From: Mesorhizobium sp. | GTDB lineage: Bacteria; Pseudomonadota; Alphaproteobacteria; Rhizobiales; Rhizobiaceae | Length of the DNA stretch: 64,000 bases | NCBI GenBank assembly: GCA_004017535.1 | Contig: SAJS01000011.1 | Span: 124,001-188,000, forward strand | Direction: 5' to 3' | Shown: positions 25,283 through 33,496 of the stretch, piece by piece | Numbering within the stretch: the first letter of the stretch is position 1 | Layout: each line of letters opens with the position of its first letter | Translations under genes and position numbers: made by a program | Notes under the pieces: model-generated | Seen by the model: the letters and a program-made list of their open reading frames with translations, nothing else | What the model was told of the DNA's origin: nothing | Database searches by the model: none

Positions 25283-25452
25283 TTAGAGCGGTTCAGCGTT
25301 CGATAGATCCGGCATGGAAAGCCGTCGCGCACTTTTCCTGATATTGCCCTAAAGCGCGTCGCGATCTTTCAGATTCGCTCCACGCGCTTTAGGCTTTTTG
25401 ATCTTACGCATGTCTTTATCCCGAAACCGGTTCCCACTTTAGGGAGACATGC
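25283..25452. repeat. RIME-type rhizobial intergenic mosaic element
   Basis: The characteristic blocks TTAGAGCGGTTC, CACTTTTCCTGATATTGC, AAAGCGCGTCGCGATCTTTC with its partner CACGCGCTTTAGG, CTTACGCATGTC, and CCCGAAACCGGTTCCCAC are all present. This is the standard mosaic seen in Mesorhizobium/Rhizobium chromosomes. It occupies most of the gap before tonB and ends at the tonB stop codon. Confidence 0.8.
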
Positions 25453-25453
25453 T

Positions 25454-26440
25454 TTAATTGCGCAGGCTGAAGACGAAGGGCGCGGTGCGGGTGACGCGGG
25501 CGCCGAGTTCCGCCGGCGGCGCCGGCACCGAGGCGCCCTGCAACGCGCCAAGCGCCGCGCGGTCGAGATCGCCGTCGCCCGAGGATCGCGTGAGCCGGGC
25601 CGAGACCACCCTTCCGGACGTGTCGACCGTGAAGGTCACGCTCGGTGTGCCTTCGGCCCGTCTGGAGCGCGCGGCGCTCGGATAGCGGGTGTGCCGCCTG
25701 ATCCACGCCGCCAGGCTGGAATTCCAGCGCGACGGGCTGACGCTCGAGCGCGGCGCCGCGCTCGAGGATTGTGGCGCCGCTGCCTTCGTCGCCGCCTTGG
25801 CGTCGATGCTGGCGGTGGTCGTCGCCTTGGGCGTCGTCGCCATTTCCTTTTCCACCCGTTCCTTTGGCTTTTCGACCGGCTTCTTCTCGACCTTCTTCCT
25901 GGCTTCGACCGGCTTCTGCGCCTTGACCTCGGCTTCCACAGGCTTCCGCCGCGGCAGCGGAATGACGACATCGGGCGCGATCGTCTCGACAGGATCCGGC
26001 ACCACTTCATCCAGTGGCTGCTGCTCGCTCAGCGCCGCTATGGTCTGCTGCACCGGCGCGGCCTGTTCAGCCTCCTGCCTGTCGTCGAGTGGCTGTACGG
26101 GGACCGGCTCTGCCTGCTCCGCCACCGGCGCTGGATCGGTCACCGGCTTCGTGTCGACGGGCTTTTCCGTCTCCTCCGCCGCATCGGGCGGCTCCGGTGT
26201 CACGGTGTCCAGCATCGCAGCCTCCTCCGGCACGGCGGGTGCGACGACCAGCGGTGCCATCTCGACCGCCAGCGCCGGCGGCGGACCGCCATCCTGCATT
26301 TCGGCGAAACTCAGATTCTGCACCGCATAGGCAACTGCCACATGCGCGGCCAGAATGATCGCGGCGGCACTCGTCCACAGGCCGGCGTCACGCGAGCCGA
26401 AGCGCGGCTGGGACATGCGGGAAAGAGCGGCGACCGTCAT
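25454..26440 (-). CDS. tonB: TonB energy-transducing protein
   Basis: A 328-residue TonB-family protein that transmits proton-motive force from ExbB-ExbD to outer-membrane receptors. The single N-terminal membrane helix is SAAAIILAAHVAVAYAV (about residues 24-40). A long Pro/Glu/Lys-rich periplasmic spacer spans about 50-230 (PVEARKKVEKKPVEKPKERV). The C-terminal TonB domain includes RYPSAARSRRAEGTPSVTFTVD and ends with FVFSLRN. It overlaps exbD by four bases (ATGA). It is the last gene of the operon. Confidence 0.88.
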   Translation of the reverse strand: MTVAALSRMSQPRFGSRDAGLWTSAAAIILAAHVAVAYAVQNLSFAEMQDGGPPPALAVEMAPLVVAPAVPEEAAMLDTVTPEPPDAAEETEKPVDTKPVTDPAPVAEQAEPVPVQPLDDRQEAEQAAPVQQTIAALSEQQPLDEVVPDPVETIAPDVVIPLPRRKPVEAEVKAQKPVEARKKVEKKPVEKPKERVEKEMATTPKATTTASIDAKAATKAAAPQSSSAAPRSSVSPSRWNSSLAAWIRRHTRYPSAARSRRAEGTPSVTFTVDTSGRVVSARLTRSSGDGDLDRAALGALQGASVPAPPAELGARVTRTAPFVFSLRN

Positions 26441-26940
26441 GGCGCCCGGCTCCCGGCGGGTGGCGGGGCAGGGTTCGCGCCGGCCGCGGGAGTTCCTGGC
26501 GCAGCCTGTCGGCCGGCACTGCCCGTGGTTTCGAGGCCGACCAGCGCCACCTTCAGATAGCCGGCGCTCCGCAGCAGGTTCATCACTTCCATCAGGTCGC
26601 CATAGCCGACCGTCTTGTCGGCGCGCAGGAAGATGCGCGTCTGCCTGTCGCCCTTGGTGCGGCTGTCGAGCATCCCGGCAAAGGCTGGACGCGGCACGCT
26701 GTCATTGCCGATCGCCAGTGTGAAATCGCTTTTTAGCGTCAAGAAGAGTGGCGTCTCGGGCCGCGGCGCCGGCGTCGCCGTCGATCCGGGCAGGTCGACA
26801 TTGACGTCGACGGTGGCGAGGGGTGCTGCGACCATGAAGATGATCAGAAGCACTAGGATGACATCGATGAAAGGCGTGACGTTGATGTCGTGGCTTTCCT
26901 CAAGATCGTCGCCGAAGGTCTCGCGAATGCGCGCCGCCAT
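26437..26940 (-). CDS. exbD: ExbD biopolymer transport protein
   Basis: A 167-residue inner-membrane protein. The ExbD hallmark is at the N-terminus: HDINVTPFIDVILVLLIIFM, which places the proton-conducting Asp in the transmembrane helix. A periplasmic domain follows (RIFLRADKTVGYGDLMEVMNL). The C-terminal tail is extended and Pro/Ala-rich. I chose the ATG at 26940 (MAARIRETFG), five bases after the exbB stop region; the longer frame is the shadow of exbB. Confidence 0.92.
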   Translation of the reverse strand: MAARIRETFGDDLEESHDINVTPFIDVILVLLIIFMVAAPLATVDVNVDLPGSTATPAPRPETPLFLTLKSDFTLAIGNDSVPRPAFAGMLDSRTKGDRQTRIFLRADKTVGYGDLMEVMNLLRSAGYLKVALVGLETTGSAGRQAAPGTPAAGANPAPPPAGSRAP

Positions 26941-26945
26941 CGTCG

Positions 26946-27911
26946 CTACTCCGCAGCCATCGCCGCTGCCGGCGGCACCGTGCGGAAATCGAGGTCGCGG
27001 CTGACCAGCCGCTCGACGCCGGCTGAGGCGTCGGCGAGGATCTGTTTGTAGCCGGCTATCGAGCGGGCGAAGACGTTGTAGATGACGACCGCCGGAATGG
27101 CCGCGACAAGGCCCATCGCGGTCGCAAGCAGCGCCTCGGCGATGCCCGGCGCCACCACGGCGAGGTTGGTGGTCTGCGCCTGGGAGATGCCGATGAAGGC
27201 GTTCATGATGCCCCATACGGTGCCGAACAGGCCGACGAAGGGCGCTGTCGAGCCGATGGTGGCAAGCAGGCCAGTGCCGCGCGACATGCGCCGCGCCGCC
27301 GCCGCCTCGATGCGCAAGAGCCTGGAGGCGACGCGTTCCTTCAGGCCGTCGCCGGAAACGTGGTCGAGCGCGCCCGCCGAAAGCGCCCGTTCCTCTTCCG
27401 CCGCCCGCACCAGAAGCGCGCCCGGACTGCCGTTATGGCCGAGTTCGCGGCCGGCCTGCATCAGCGTCGCGGCATTGCCGATCGCATCTGCAGCACGGCG
27501 GGCCCTCAGCTTGCCGCCGAAGACCTCCAGCGACTTGGCAAGCCAGATCGTCCAGGTGACGAGAGAGGCGAAAGCCAGCCCGACCATCACCGCCTTCACG
27601 ACGATGTCGGCATTCATGAACATGCCCCAGGGCGACAGGTCATGCGGCAGAACCAGCGAGATGGAGGGCTCTTCCCCAGCGGCACCATTCGGAGCCGGCT
27701 GGATGCCTGGCCCCGCCGGCAGGGCTTCAACCGGCGTTTGCGGTGGATTAGCGGCCGATGCGGCAGGCGCGGGGGCGGCCGCTGCCGGACCGGTCGCAGG
27801 CGGTGTTGCCGGCTGCTGCTGCGCCACGGCTATCCCAGCCGAAAAGATCACGGATGCGGCCAGCGCCGCGAACAGAACGGTCCGGGACAAATCTCGTCCT
27901 CGCTTTGTCAT
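26946..27911 (-). CDS. exbB: ExbB proton-channel protein
   Basis: A 321-residue MotA/TolQ/ExbB-family protein. The signal-like N-terminus ([20 protein letters not shown]) and an Ala/Pro-rich periplasmic stretch precede the channel domain, with helices [40 protein letters not shown] and [20 protein letters not shown]. The long N-terminal extension is usual for rhizobial ExbB. I favour the ATG at 27911 (MTKRGRDLS); an ATG at 27971 is possible. It opens the exbB-exbD-tonB operon and has an iron-type box upstream. Confidence 0.9.
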   Translation of the reverse strand: MTKRGRDLSRTVLFAALAASVIFSAGIAVAQQQPATPPATGPAAAAPAPAASAANPPQTPVEALPAGPGIQPAPNGAAGEEPSISLVLPHDLSPWGMFMNADIVVKAVMVGLAFASLVTWTIWLAKSLEVFGGKLRARRAADAIGNAATLMQAGRELGHNGSPGALLVRAAEEERALSAGALDHVSGDGLKERVASRLLRIEAAAARRMSRGTGLLATIGSTAPFVGLFGTVWGIMNAFIGISQAQTTNLAVVAPGIAEALLATAMGLVAAIPAVVIYNVFARSIAGYKQILADASAGVERLVSRDLDFRTVPPAAAMAAE

Positions 27912-27995
27912 GGCACGAACCGGCAGGTTGTCTGCTGGCTGGTGCGAACCTCGGTCACGGCTTTGCGCCATGCGCCGTCGACTGAGTATGAAACC

Positions 27996-28010
27996 TGACT
28001 TTGATAGTCA
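27996..28010 (-). promoter_or_regulatory. Candidate iron-responsive operator (TGA-N9-TCA) ahead of exbB
   Basis: TGACTTTGATAGTCA fits the TGA-N9-TCA pattern described for rhizobial iron-responsive (RirA-type) boxes. It lies 25 bases upstream of one exbB start and 85 upstream of the other, in the right place to control an operon for TonB-dependent iron uptake. It is a short pattern, so chance occurrence is possible. Confidence 0.45.
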
Positions 28011-28150
28011 AGATTAAGATCGGGATCTAGGCCAACAAAACTGGCGGAAGCCGCTGTTCAATCGCTTCGGCGTGCGTGCGGGCCGTCACCACAGGGGCTT
28101 CCGCCGCATGCGCGGCAGGCTATGCTCGATACCGAAGAAGGAGACCGCGG

Positions 28151-28825
28151 ATGATCAAGGCGATACCGTTCGACTTCCCCTATGACGGCAGGCTGGAGCC
28201 GCAGCATGCGGCGCTGCTGGTCATCGACCTGCAGGAGGATTTCCTGTCGCCGACCGGCTATTTCGCCAGGAAAGGCTACGACCCGTCGCCGCTGCGAGCC
28301 ATCCTGCCGGCGGTCAACCGGGTGATTGCCGCGGCCCGCGCGGCAGGCCTCACCATTATTCACACAAGGCAAGGCTACCGCGCCGACATGGCCGACATGA
28401 CGCCTTACGAAAAATGGCGCCGCAAGCGGGCTGGCCTCGACGGCACCGATATCCTGCTGCGCTCCGGCCCTGGCTTTCAGATCGCCGCCGACATCGACGT
28501 GGCGCCGCAGGACGTCATCATCGACAAGACCTGCAACAGCGCCTTCACTTACACAGATCTGGAACAGGTCCTTCGCGCCCGGGGCATAACGCATCTGATG
28601 CTCACCGGCTGCACGACGGATGTGTGCGTGCACACCACATTGCGCGAAGCCTGCGACCGCAACTTCCAGTGCCTGACGATTTCGGACGCCTGCGCCAGCG
28701 GCGATCAGTATGCGCATGAAGCGGCGCTGCACATGGTGACGGTCGAGGACGGGATCTTCGGCGCGCTGGCGGACTCGGAAGCGGTCATTGTCGCGTTGCG
28801 GCAGCTCGCGGACGCCGTGCCATGA
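28151..28825 (+). CDS. Isochorismatase-fold cysteine hydrolase (biuret-amidohydrolase-like)
   Basis: A 224-residue cytosolic hydrolase. The triad is visible: Asp26 in LLVIDLQEDFLS, Lys126 in IIDKTCNSAF and Cys159 in GCTTDVCVHTT, with the cis-peptide region just before it. The N-terminus (KAIPFDFPYDGRLEPQHAAL) matches members annotated as biuret hydrolases or ureidoacrylate-type amidases. The natural substrate is not determinable. It stands alone on the plus strand; a sigma-factor-like fragment follows directly. Confidence 0.85.
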   Translation: MIKAIPFDFPYDGRLEPQHAALLVIDLQEDFLSPTGYFARKGYDPSPLRAILPAVNRVIAAARAAGLTIIHTRQGYRADMADMTPYEKWRRKRAGLDGTDILLRSGPGFQIAADIDVAPQDVIIDKTCNSAFTYTDLEQVLRARGITHLMLTGCTTDVCVHTTLREACDRNFQCLTISDACASGDQYAHEAALHMVTVEDGIFGALADSEAVIVALRQLADAVP

Positions 28826-28831
28826 AGGTTA

Positions 28832-29143
28832 TTGGGGTCTCACCGCTGCGCGGCCTTTTGGCCGTGGAACGTCAAGCTGGAGCTGGTCAATCGCCTGCGC
28901 GCGGACGGCAAGGAATATGTCGGCAACTATTTCGGCCGCTATGTCGACGAAACGCATTGGAATTTCGCGGCCGGACTTGTCGAAGGCTCGCCCGCCATCC
29001 TAGTCACCAGCCCGGAGCGTCCGGACGAACCGCCGCGCTATTTCATCCTCATCGATTGGGAGGACGGCCGGATCGCCGGCATCCGCGACTTCCTGTTCGC
29101 GGATTACGTGATGGACGGGCTGGAGTACTCCGGCACGCCGTGA
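28832..29143 (+). pseudogene. Fragment resembling the C-terminus of an ECF-type sigma factor
   Basis: About 100 codons are open from a TTG at 28832. From VKLELVNRLRADGKEYVGNY onward it reads FGRYVDETHWNFAAGLVEGS, then PPRYFILIDWEDGRIAGIRDFLFADYVM. I associate this with the SnoaL-like C-terminal part of certain rhizobial ECF sigma factors that are normally about 290 residues long. Neither the sigma-2 nor the sigma-4 region is present. The first dozen residues look unrelated. I read it as a remnant fused behind new sequence; a small stand-alone NTF2-like protein is the alternative. Confidence 0.5.
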
Positions 29144-29150
29144 CTTCGAC

Positions 29151-30083
29151 CTATACGGTGTTCAGCAAGGGGGATGAGGCGAACGCACCCGGTTGCGGAA
29201 CCTCCGCCTCACGCCGCGCCAGCGAATTCGCGAGCAGCGTGATCGTGTCGCGCCCTATGCGAGCGATCTCGCCCGGACGATCGATGCCGCTGATCATGAA
29301 TTCCTCGATGCCGAGCGCCGCATAGGGCAAAAGCGCCAGGGCAATCCGCGCCGGCGGCCCGGCGATCTCGACCGCCTTGTGATCCGGGGTTCCGCTCCAG
29401 CCGTCCGCGTGGATGCGGGCCGGCAGCGCGAAGCGCAACCTGCCGGCGCGGCCGTGCTCGGCGGCGGCGCCGCGCGCACGCTCGATCAATTGCCTCACCT
29501 CGTCCGGCGAGCCGGCGGCCAACTCGAAGACATCGGCATGCTTGCCGGCGACCTTCAGCGCAGTGCCCGATTGGCCGCCGAGCCGGATGACGAGATCGGC
29601 GCCATGCGGGCCCTTGCGCGGCACGAAGCCGCCCCTGACGCTGTAGAAGGCGCCTTCATGGTCGAAGGGCCTGTCGTTCGACCACAGGCGCTTCAGCAGC
29701 ACCAGATATTCGTCGATGCGCTGCCAAACCACGCTGTGGCCGACCGGCCGCGCCTCGGCATCGCTGTCTTCCAGCGGCTCGCTCAGCATGCGAAGCGACA
29801 GGCGGCCGCCGCCTCTGCGGTCGAGCGCGGCAAGCTGCCTTGCCGCCACCGTCGGCTCGATCACGCCGGCCCAATGCGTCAGCACCACCTCCAGCGAACC
29901 GGTGCGGTCGAGCGTCTGCGCGGCGATGTCCATATTGGTGAGCAGGCCGGCCGGATCGTCCACCACCAGCCTGCGGAAACCGGCATCCTCGATCAGCGAC
30001 AGTTTGGTCGCCGTCTCGGCGAAATCATAGAAGAAGCCTCCACTGGCAGCTTTACCGGGAACATGCGTGAACTCGATCGGCAT
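29151..30083 (-). CDS. LLM-class flavin-dependent monooxygenase-like protein
   Basis: A 310-residue TIM-barrel protein of the luciferase-like (FMN/F420) family. Segments such as AETATKLSLIEDAGFRRLVV, LTHWAGVIEPTVAARQLAAL, DEYLVLLKRLWS and LVIRLGGQSGTALKVAGKHA are typical of alkanesulfonate/dibenzothiophene-monooxygenase relatives. I chose the ATG at 30083 because GGAGGAG sits six bases upstream. The substrate is unknown. It is convergent with the sigma-factor-like fragment. Confidence 0.82.
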   Translation of the reverse strand: MPIEFTHVPGKAASGGFFYDFAETATKLSLIEDAGFRRLVVDDPAGLLTNMDIAAQTLDRTGSLEVVLTHWAGVIEPTVAARQLAALDRRGGGRLSLRMLSEPLEDSDAEARPVGHSVVWQRIDEYLVLLKRLWSNDRPFDHEGAFYSVRGGFVPRKGPHGADLVIRLGGQSGTALKVAGKHADVFELAAGSPDEVRQLIERARGAAAEHGRAGRLRFALPARIHADGWSGTPDHKAVEIAGPPARIALALLPYAALGIEEFMISGIDRPGEIARIGRDTITLLANSLARREAEVPQPGAFASSPLLNTV

Positions 30084-30240
30084 TGCCATCTCCTCCATCA
30101 CGTCGGCTTGCCCCGCTCCAAAGCCTTCTGAATCAAATCCGAGGACGCAGGCGCGCGACAGCGCCCTGGTGCTCGGCCAGCTTTCCACTCCGGTTACGCA
30201 ACTCAGATTGTTTGACGGCGGGTCTCGGCCCGCCTCGAAA

Positions 30241-30396
30241 TCAGGGGATCAACCCCAGCACCACCGCGCCGGTGAACACGAATGCAAGCGCGAAGACGAG
30301 ATAGGCGAAGGTACCGCCATAGGCGGGCCTCCAGCTCTGATCGGCGGTCAGCCTTTGGCCCTTGCGGGCGGTCTGAGCGTTCTGGATATAGGACAT
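30241..30396 (-). CDS. Small (51-residue) single-pass membrane protein
   Basis: The sequence reads MSYIQNAQTARKGQRLTAD, then a WRPAYGGTFAYLVFALAFVF hydrophobic stretch continuing to GAVVLGLIP. A GGAGG ribosome site lies five bases before the ATG. The combination of a good ribosome site, a clear transmembrane helix and a clean stop makes this a real small gene. It lies between the LLM oxidoreductase and the SDR gene. No family name is recognised. Confidence 0.65.
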   Translation of the reverse strand: MSYIQNAQTARKGQRLTADQSWRPAYGGTFAYLVFALAFVFTGAVVLGLIP

Positions 30397-30425
30397 ATCA
30401 GCCTCCGTCTCGGCGCTTAATCTAT

Positions 30426-30441
30426 AAAGTTAGTAGACTTT
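30426..30441. promoter_or_regulatory. Short palindrome upstream of the 51-residue gene
   Basis: AAAGT-TAGTAG-ACTTT forms a 5-bp inverted repeat with a 6-base spacer in an AT-rich stretch 30-45 bases before the small membrane gene. It could be a repressor site; no regulator is named. Confidence 0.3.
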
Positions 30442-30676
30442 GTCGATTGCTATTTTTTGCCGATTTTTGGGAAAACGTTCTCAGGATAAGGCGAGTACTG
30501 GTATTTATTGCCCCCATGAGACGGAGTGTCTGGTCGCGGGCCGATGCAGGCAAGCTCGGCAAATGCCTGGAACCATGAGCTTTTCGACGGCAAACCGCCT
30601 CGCTCAAGCGCTTGGCTACGCCCCGCCCGACGCGCTAGCATCAAAAAAACACCTCACGGAATCCAGGGAGAGCAAA

Positions 30677-31444
30677 ATGGGTGAAAGGCTGGCGGGCAAA
30701 GTGGCGATCGTTTCGGGCGGCGCGACGGGCATGGGCGGGGCGGCTTCGGAGCTGTTTGCCGCCGAAGGCGCCAAGGTGGCGATCATCGACCGCAACGGCG
30801 AAGCGGCCGGCAAGACCGCGGCGGCGATCCGGGCGCGGGGCCATGTGGCGGAGCATTTCGTGGCCGATGTTTCTGACGAGGCGCAGGTCGAGGCGGCGGT
30901 GAAGGCGGCGACGGATAAGCTCGGTCCGGTCACAGTGCTGTTCAACCATGCGGGCACGATCGTGATAAAGCCGTTCCTGGAGACGACTCTGCAGGAGTGG
31001 GATTGGCTGCATGCCGTCAATGTCCGCTCGATGTTCCTGATGACGCGCGCGGTGCTGCCCGGCATGATCGCCGCCGGCGGCGGCTCGATCGTCTGCACCT
31101 CATCGATCTCGGCAGTGGCGGCGACGCCGAACGAGGTGCTTTACGACACCACCAAGGGCGCCTGCCACATGTTCGCCCGGGCAATTGCCGTCGAGTTCCG
31201 CGACCGCAACATCCGCTGCAACGCCGTCTGCCCCGGCTTCATCCGCACGCCGCATGGCCTGCGCGAGGTGGCGGATCTCGGCAGGCTCGGCGTCGATGTC
31301 TCGGATGCGGCCATGGCCGCGCAGCAAGGCCGCATCGGCGAGCCGGAAGAGGTGGCGAAGGCGGCGCTGTTTTTGGCCAGCGACGAATCGAGCTTCGTCA
31401 ACGGCGCGCATTTGTTCGTGGATAACGCGTTCACGGCGATCTGA
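30677..31444 (+). CDS. SDR family oxidoreductase
   Basis: A 255-residue classical short-chain dehydrogenase. The N-terminal [15 protein letters not shown] is the nucleotide-binding motif (about 12-20), an NHAG core follows near 92-95 where NNAG is usual, and the catalytic segment is [22 protein letters not shown], with Ser, Tyr and Lys in the expected order. The C-terminus ends in [20 protein letters not shown] ribosome site precedes the ATG. It is transcribed alone toward the nucleoside-transport operon. Confidence 0.88.
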   Translation: MGERLAGKVAIVSGGATGMGGAASELFAAEGAKVAIIDRNGEAAGKTAAAIRARGHVAEHFVADVSDEAQVEAAVKAATDKLGPVTVLFNHAGTIVIKPFLETTLQEWDWLHAVNVRSMFLMTRAVLPGMIAAGGGSIVCTSSISAVAATPNEVLYDTTKGACHMFARAIAVEFRDRNIRCNAVCPGFIRTPHGLREVADLGRLGVDVSDAAMAAQQGRIGEPEEVAKAALFLASDESSFVNGAHLFVDNAFTAI

Positions 31445-31499
31445 GGCTTGGCGCCCCTCCTCTCCCCCATCGCTCTCCCCTCCGGAGGGAGAGGAAAGG

Positions 31500-32444
31500 C
31501 TACCGTTCTTCCCTTCTGAACGGCTTCAGCAGCGCCGAGGGCGCGACCGCGTTGCGCGACATGAAGGCCATGGCGACGATGGTGAAGATGAAGGGCAGCA
31601 TCAGGAAGGCTTCGTAGGGGATATGGCCGAGGCCGCTCGCCTGCATCCTGAGCTGCAGCGCGTCGACGAAGGCGAAGAGTAGTGCCGCGCCCGCCGAGCG
31701 CCACGGGTCCCAGCGGCCGAACACGACCAGCGCGATCGCCACCCAGCCGCGGCCGGAGACGACGCCGAAGGTGAAGGCGTTGAACTGCGCCATGGTCAGG
31801 AAGGCGCCGGCAAGCCCGATCAGCGCGCCGCCGAGGATCACCGCCTGGAAGCGCGTAGCGATGACGCTCACGCCGGCCGAATCCGCCGCGCGCGGGTTCT
31901 CGCCGACCATGCGCACCGAGAGCCCCCATGGCGTGCGGTAGAGCACGAAGGCGGCGAGCGGAACGGCGATGATGGCTAGATAAACCAGCGCGAACTGGTT
32001 GAACACGGCCGGCCCCAGGATCGGGATGTCGGAAAGCAGCGGGATCGGCGCCGTCTTGAAGCCGTCGATGCTGGGCGGCACCGATTGCTGGCCGAAGATC
32101 AACCGGTAGAGGAAATAGGCAAGGCCCGAGCAGAACAAGGTCACGCCGATGCCGCAGACATGTTGGCTGAGGCCCAGTGCGACGGTGAACAGCGCGTGCA
32201 GGGCGCCCATCAGCGCGCCGACCAGCACGGCCACCAGCACGCCAAGCCACAGGCTGCCGCTCAAGCTGGCGGCGGTGAAGCCTGCCATGGCCGAGAGCAG
32301 CATGATGCCTTCGATGCCGAGATTGAGCACGCCGGCGCGTTCGGAAAACATTTCGCCGAGCGTGGCGAAAGCAAGCGGCGTGGCGATGCGAATGATGGCG
32401 GCGAGGAAACCGACCTGGAGAATCTGCTCGAACACCGCGCTCAT
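31500..32444 (-). CDS. Nucleoside-type ABC transporter permease 2
   Basis: A 314-residue inner-membrane permease of the BMP/branched-chain-like family with multiple helices. The family stretch FATLGEMFSERAGVLNLGIEG lies near residues 25-45 and VRMVGENPRAADSAGVSV near the middle. This type partners with BMP-family binding proteins that import purine nucleosides. Its ATG at 32444 overlaps the stop of the first permease by four bases. It is the last gene of the operon. Confidence 0.9.
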   Translation of the reverse strand: MSAVFEQILQVGFLAAIIRIATPLAFATLGEMFSERAGVLNLGIEGIMLLSAMAGFTAASLSGSLWLGVLVAVLVGALMGALHALFTVALGLSQHVCGIGVTLFCSGLAYFLYRLIFGQQSVPPSIDGFKTAPIPLLSDIPILGPAVFNQFALVYLAIIAVPLAAFVLYRTPWGLSVRMVGENPRAADSAGVSVIATRFQAVILGGALIGLAGAFLTMAQFNAFTFGVVSGRGWVAIALVVFGRWDPWRSAGAALLFAFVDALQLRMQASGLGHIPYEAFLMLPFIFTIVAMAFMSRNAVAPSALLKPFRREER

Positions 32445-33496
32445 GTCTGCGCTCCGACGCGTCGGATGCGATAGGCGGTGAAGAGCAGCGCCACCAGCAT
32501 GGCGAGCAGCGCCGTGCCCTGGATGACGTCGCTCAGGAAAGCCGGCACGCCGGTCGCGCGCGACATCGCCTCGCCGCCGGTCATGACGGCGGCGAGGAAG
32601 ATCGCCGCCGGCACCACGCCGAGCGGGTTGAGTCTGGCGAGCATGGCGACGACGATACCGGAATAGCCATAGCCCGGCGAGATGTCGCTCATCACCTGGA
32701 AGTGCACGCCGCCGACCTCGCCAACGCCGGCCAGGCCTGCCAGCGCGCCGGAGAGCAGGGCGGTCGAGAGCAGCACGCGCTGCACGTTGATGCCGCCATA
32801 GCGCGCCGCTTCCGGATTTTCGCCAGTGACGCGGATGCGAAAGCCGAGGGTGGTGCGGGCGATCAGGAACCAGCAAAGTGGCGCCGCGATCAGCGCGACG
32901 ACGACGCCGAGATGCAGCCGCGTGCCTTCGATCAACACCGGGAAATTGGCCGAATCCTCGATCGGCGGCGAGATCGGATAGCCGGAAAAGGTGTCCTTCC
33001 ACGGCCCTTCGATCAGCGCCATTAGCGCGTAATAGATGACCGAGTTGAGCAGCAGCGAGCTCACCACATCGTCGACCTTGAATTTGACCCTCAGCGTCGC
33101 CGGCACCAGCGCCACGAGCGCGCCGGCCGCGGCGCCGGCCAGCGCCATCAGCACCATAGCGAGGGTGCCCGGCATCGGGATCGCGCCGACGAAGCAGCTC
33201 GCCACCGCGCCGGCCAGCAGCTGGCCCTCTGCGCCGATGTTCCAGAATTTGGCGCGGAAGGCGATGGCCACCGCAAGGCCGGTGAAGATCATCGGCGCGG
33301 CGCGCACCAGCGTCTCGGTGATGGCGTAGCTGTCGCCGAGCGAGGCCGAGAGCATCACGCCATAGGCTTCGATCACACCGGCGCCGGCGATGGCGATGAG
33401 CCCGCTGCACAGGATGAGCGTCGCGGCGATGGCGATCAGGGGAAGCGCCAGATTGAACCAGGCGGGTGTCGAGGTGCGGGCTTCGAGGCGAAACAT
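32441..33496 (-). CDS. Nucleoside-type ABC transporter permease 1
   Basis: A 351-residue inner-membrane permease. It has about eight to ten helices, the first at LALPLIAIAATLILCSGLIA. The motifs AIAFRAKFWNIGAEGQLLAG and RVTGENPEAARYGGINV match the paired permeases of BMP-type nucleoside importers. Its start codon overlaps the TGA of the ATPase gene (TGATG), so the four-gene operon is tightly coupled. Confidence 0.9.
   Translation of the reverse strand: MFRLEARTSTPAWFNLALPLIAIAATLILCSGLIAIAGAGVIEAYGVMLSASLGDSYAITETLVRAAPMIFTGLAVAIAFRAKFWNIGAEGQLLAGAVASCFVGAIPMPGTLAMVLMALAGAAAGALVALVPATLRVKFKVDDVVSSLLLNSVIYYALMALIEGPWKDTFSGYPISPPIEDSANFPVLIEGTRLHLGVVVALIAAPLCWFLIARTTLGFRIRVTGENPEAARYGGINVQRVLLSTALLSGALAGLAGVGEVGGVHFQVMSDISPGYGYSGIVVAMLARLNPLGVVPAAIFLAAVMTGGEAMSRATGVPAFLSDVIQGTALLAMLVALLFTAYRIRRVGAQT

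Noticed and set aside
31500-33410. A single 636-residue frame covering both nucleoside permeases
   Set aside because: Only its second half is a permease. The first half reads the upstream permease gene in the wrong frame. The true start of the second permease is ATG 32444.
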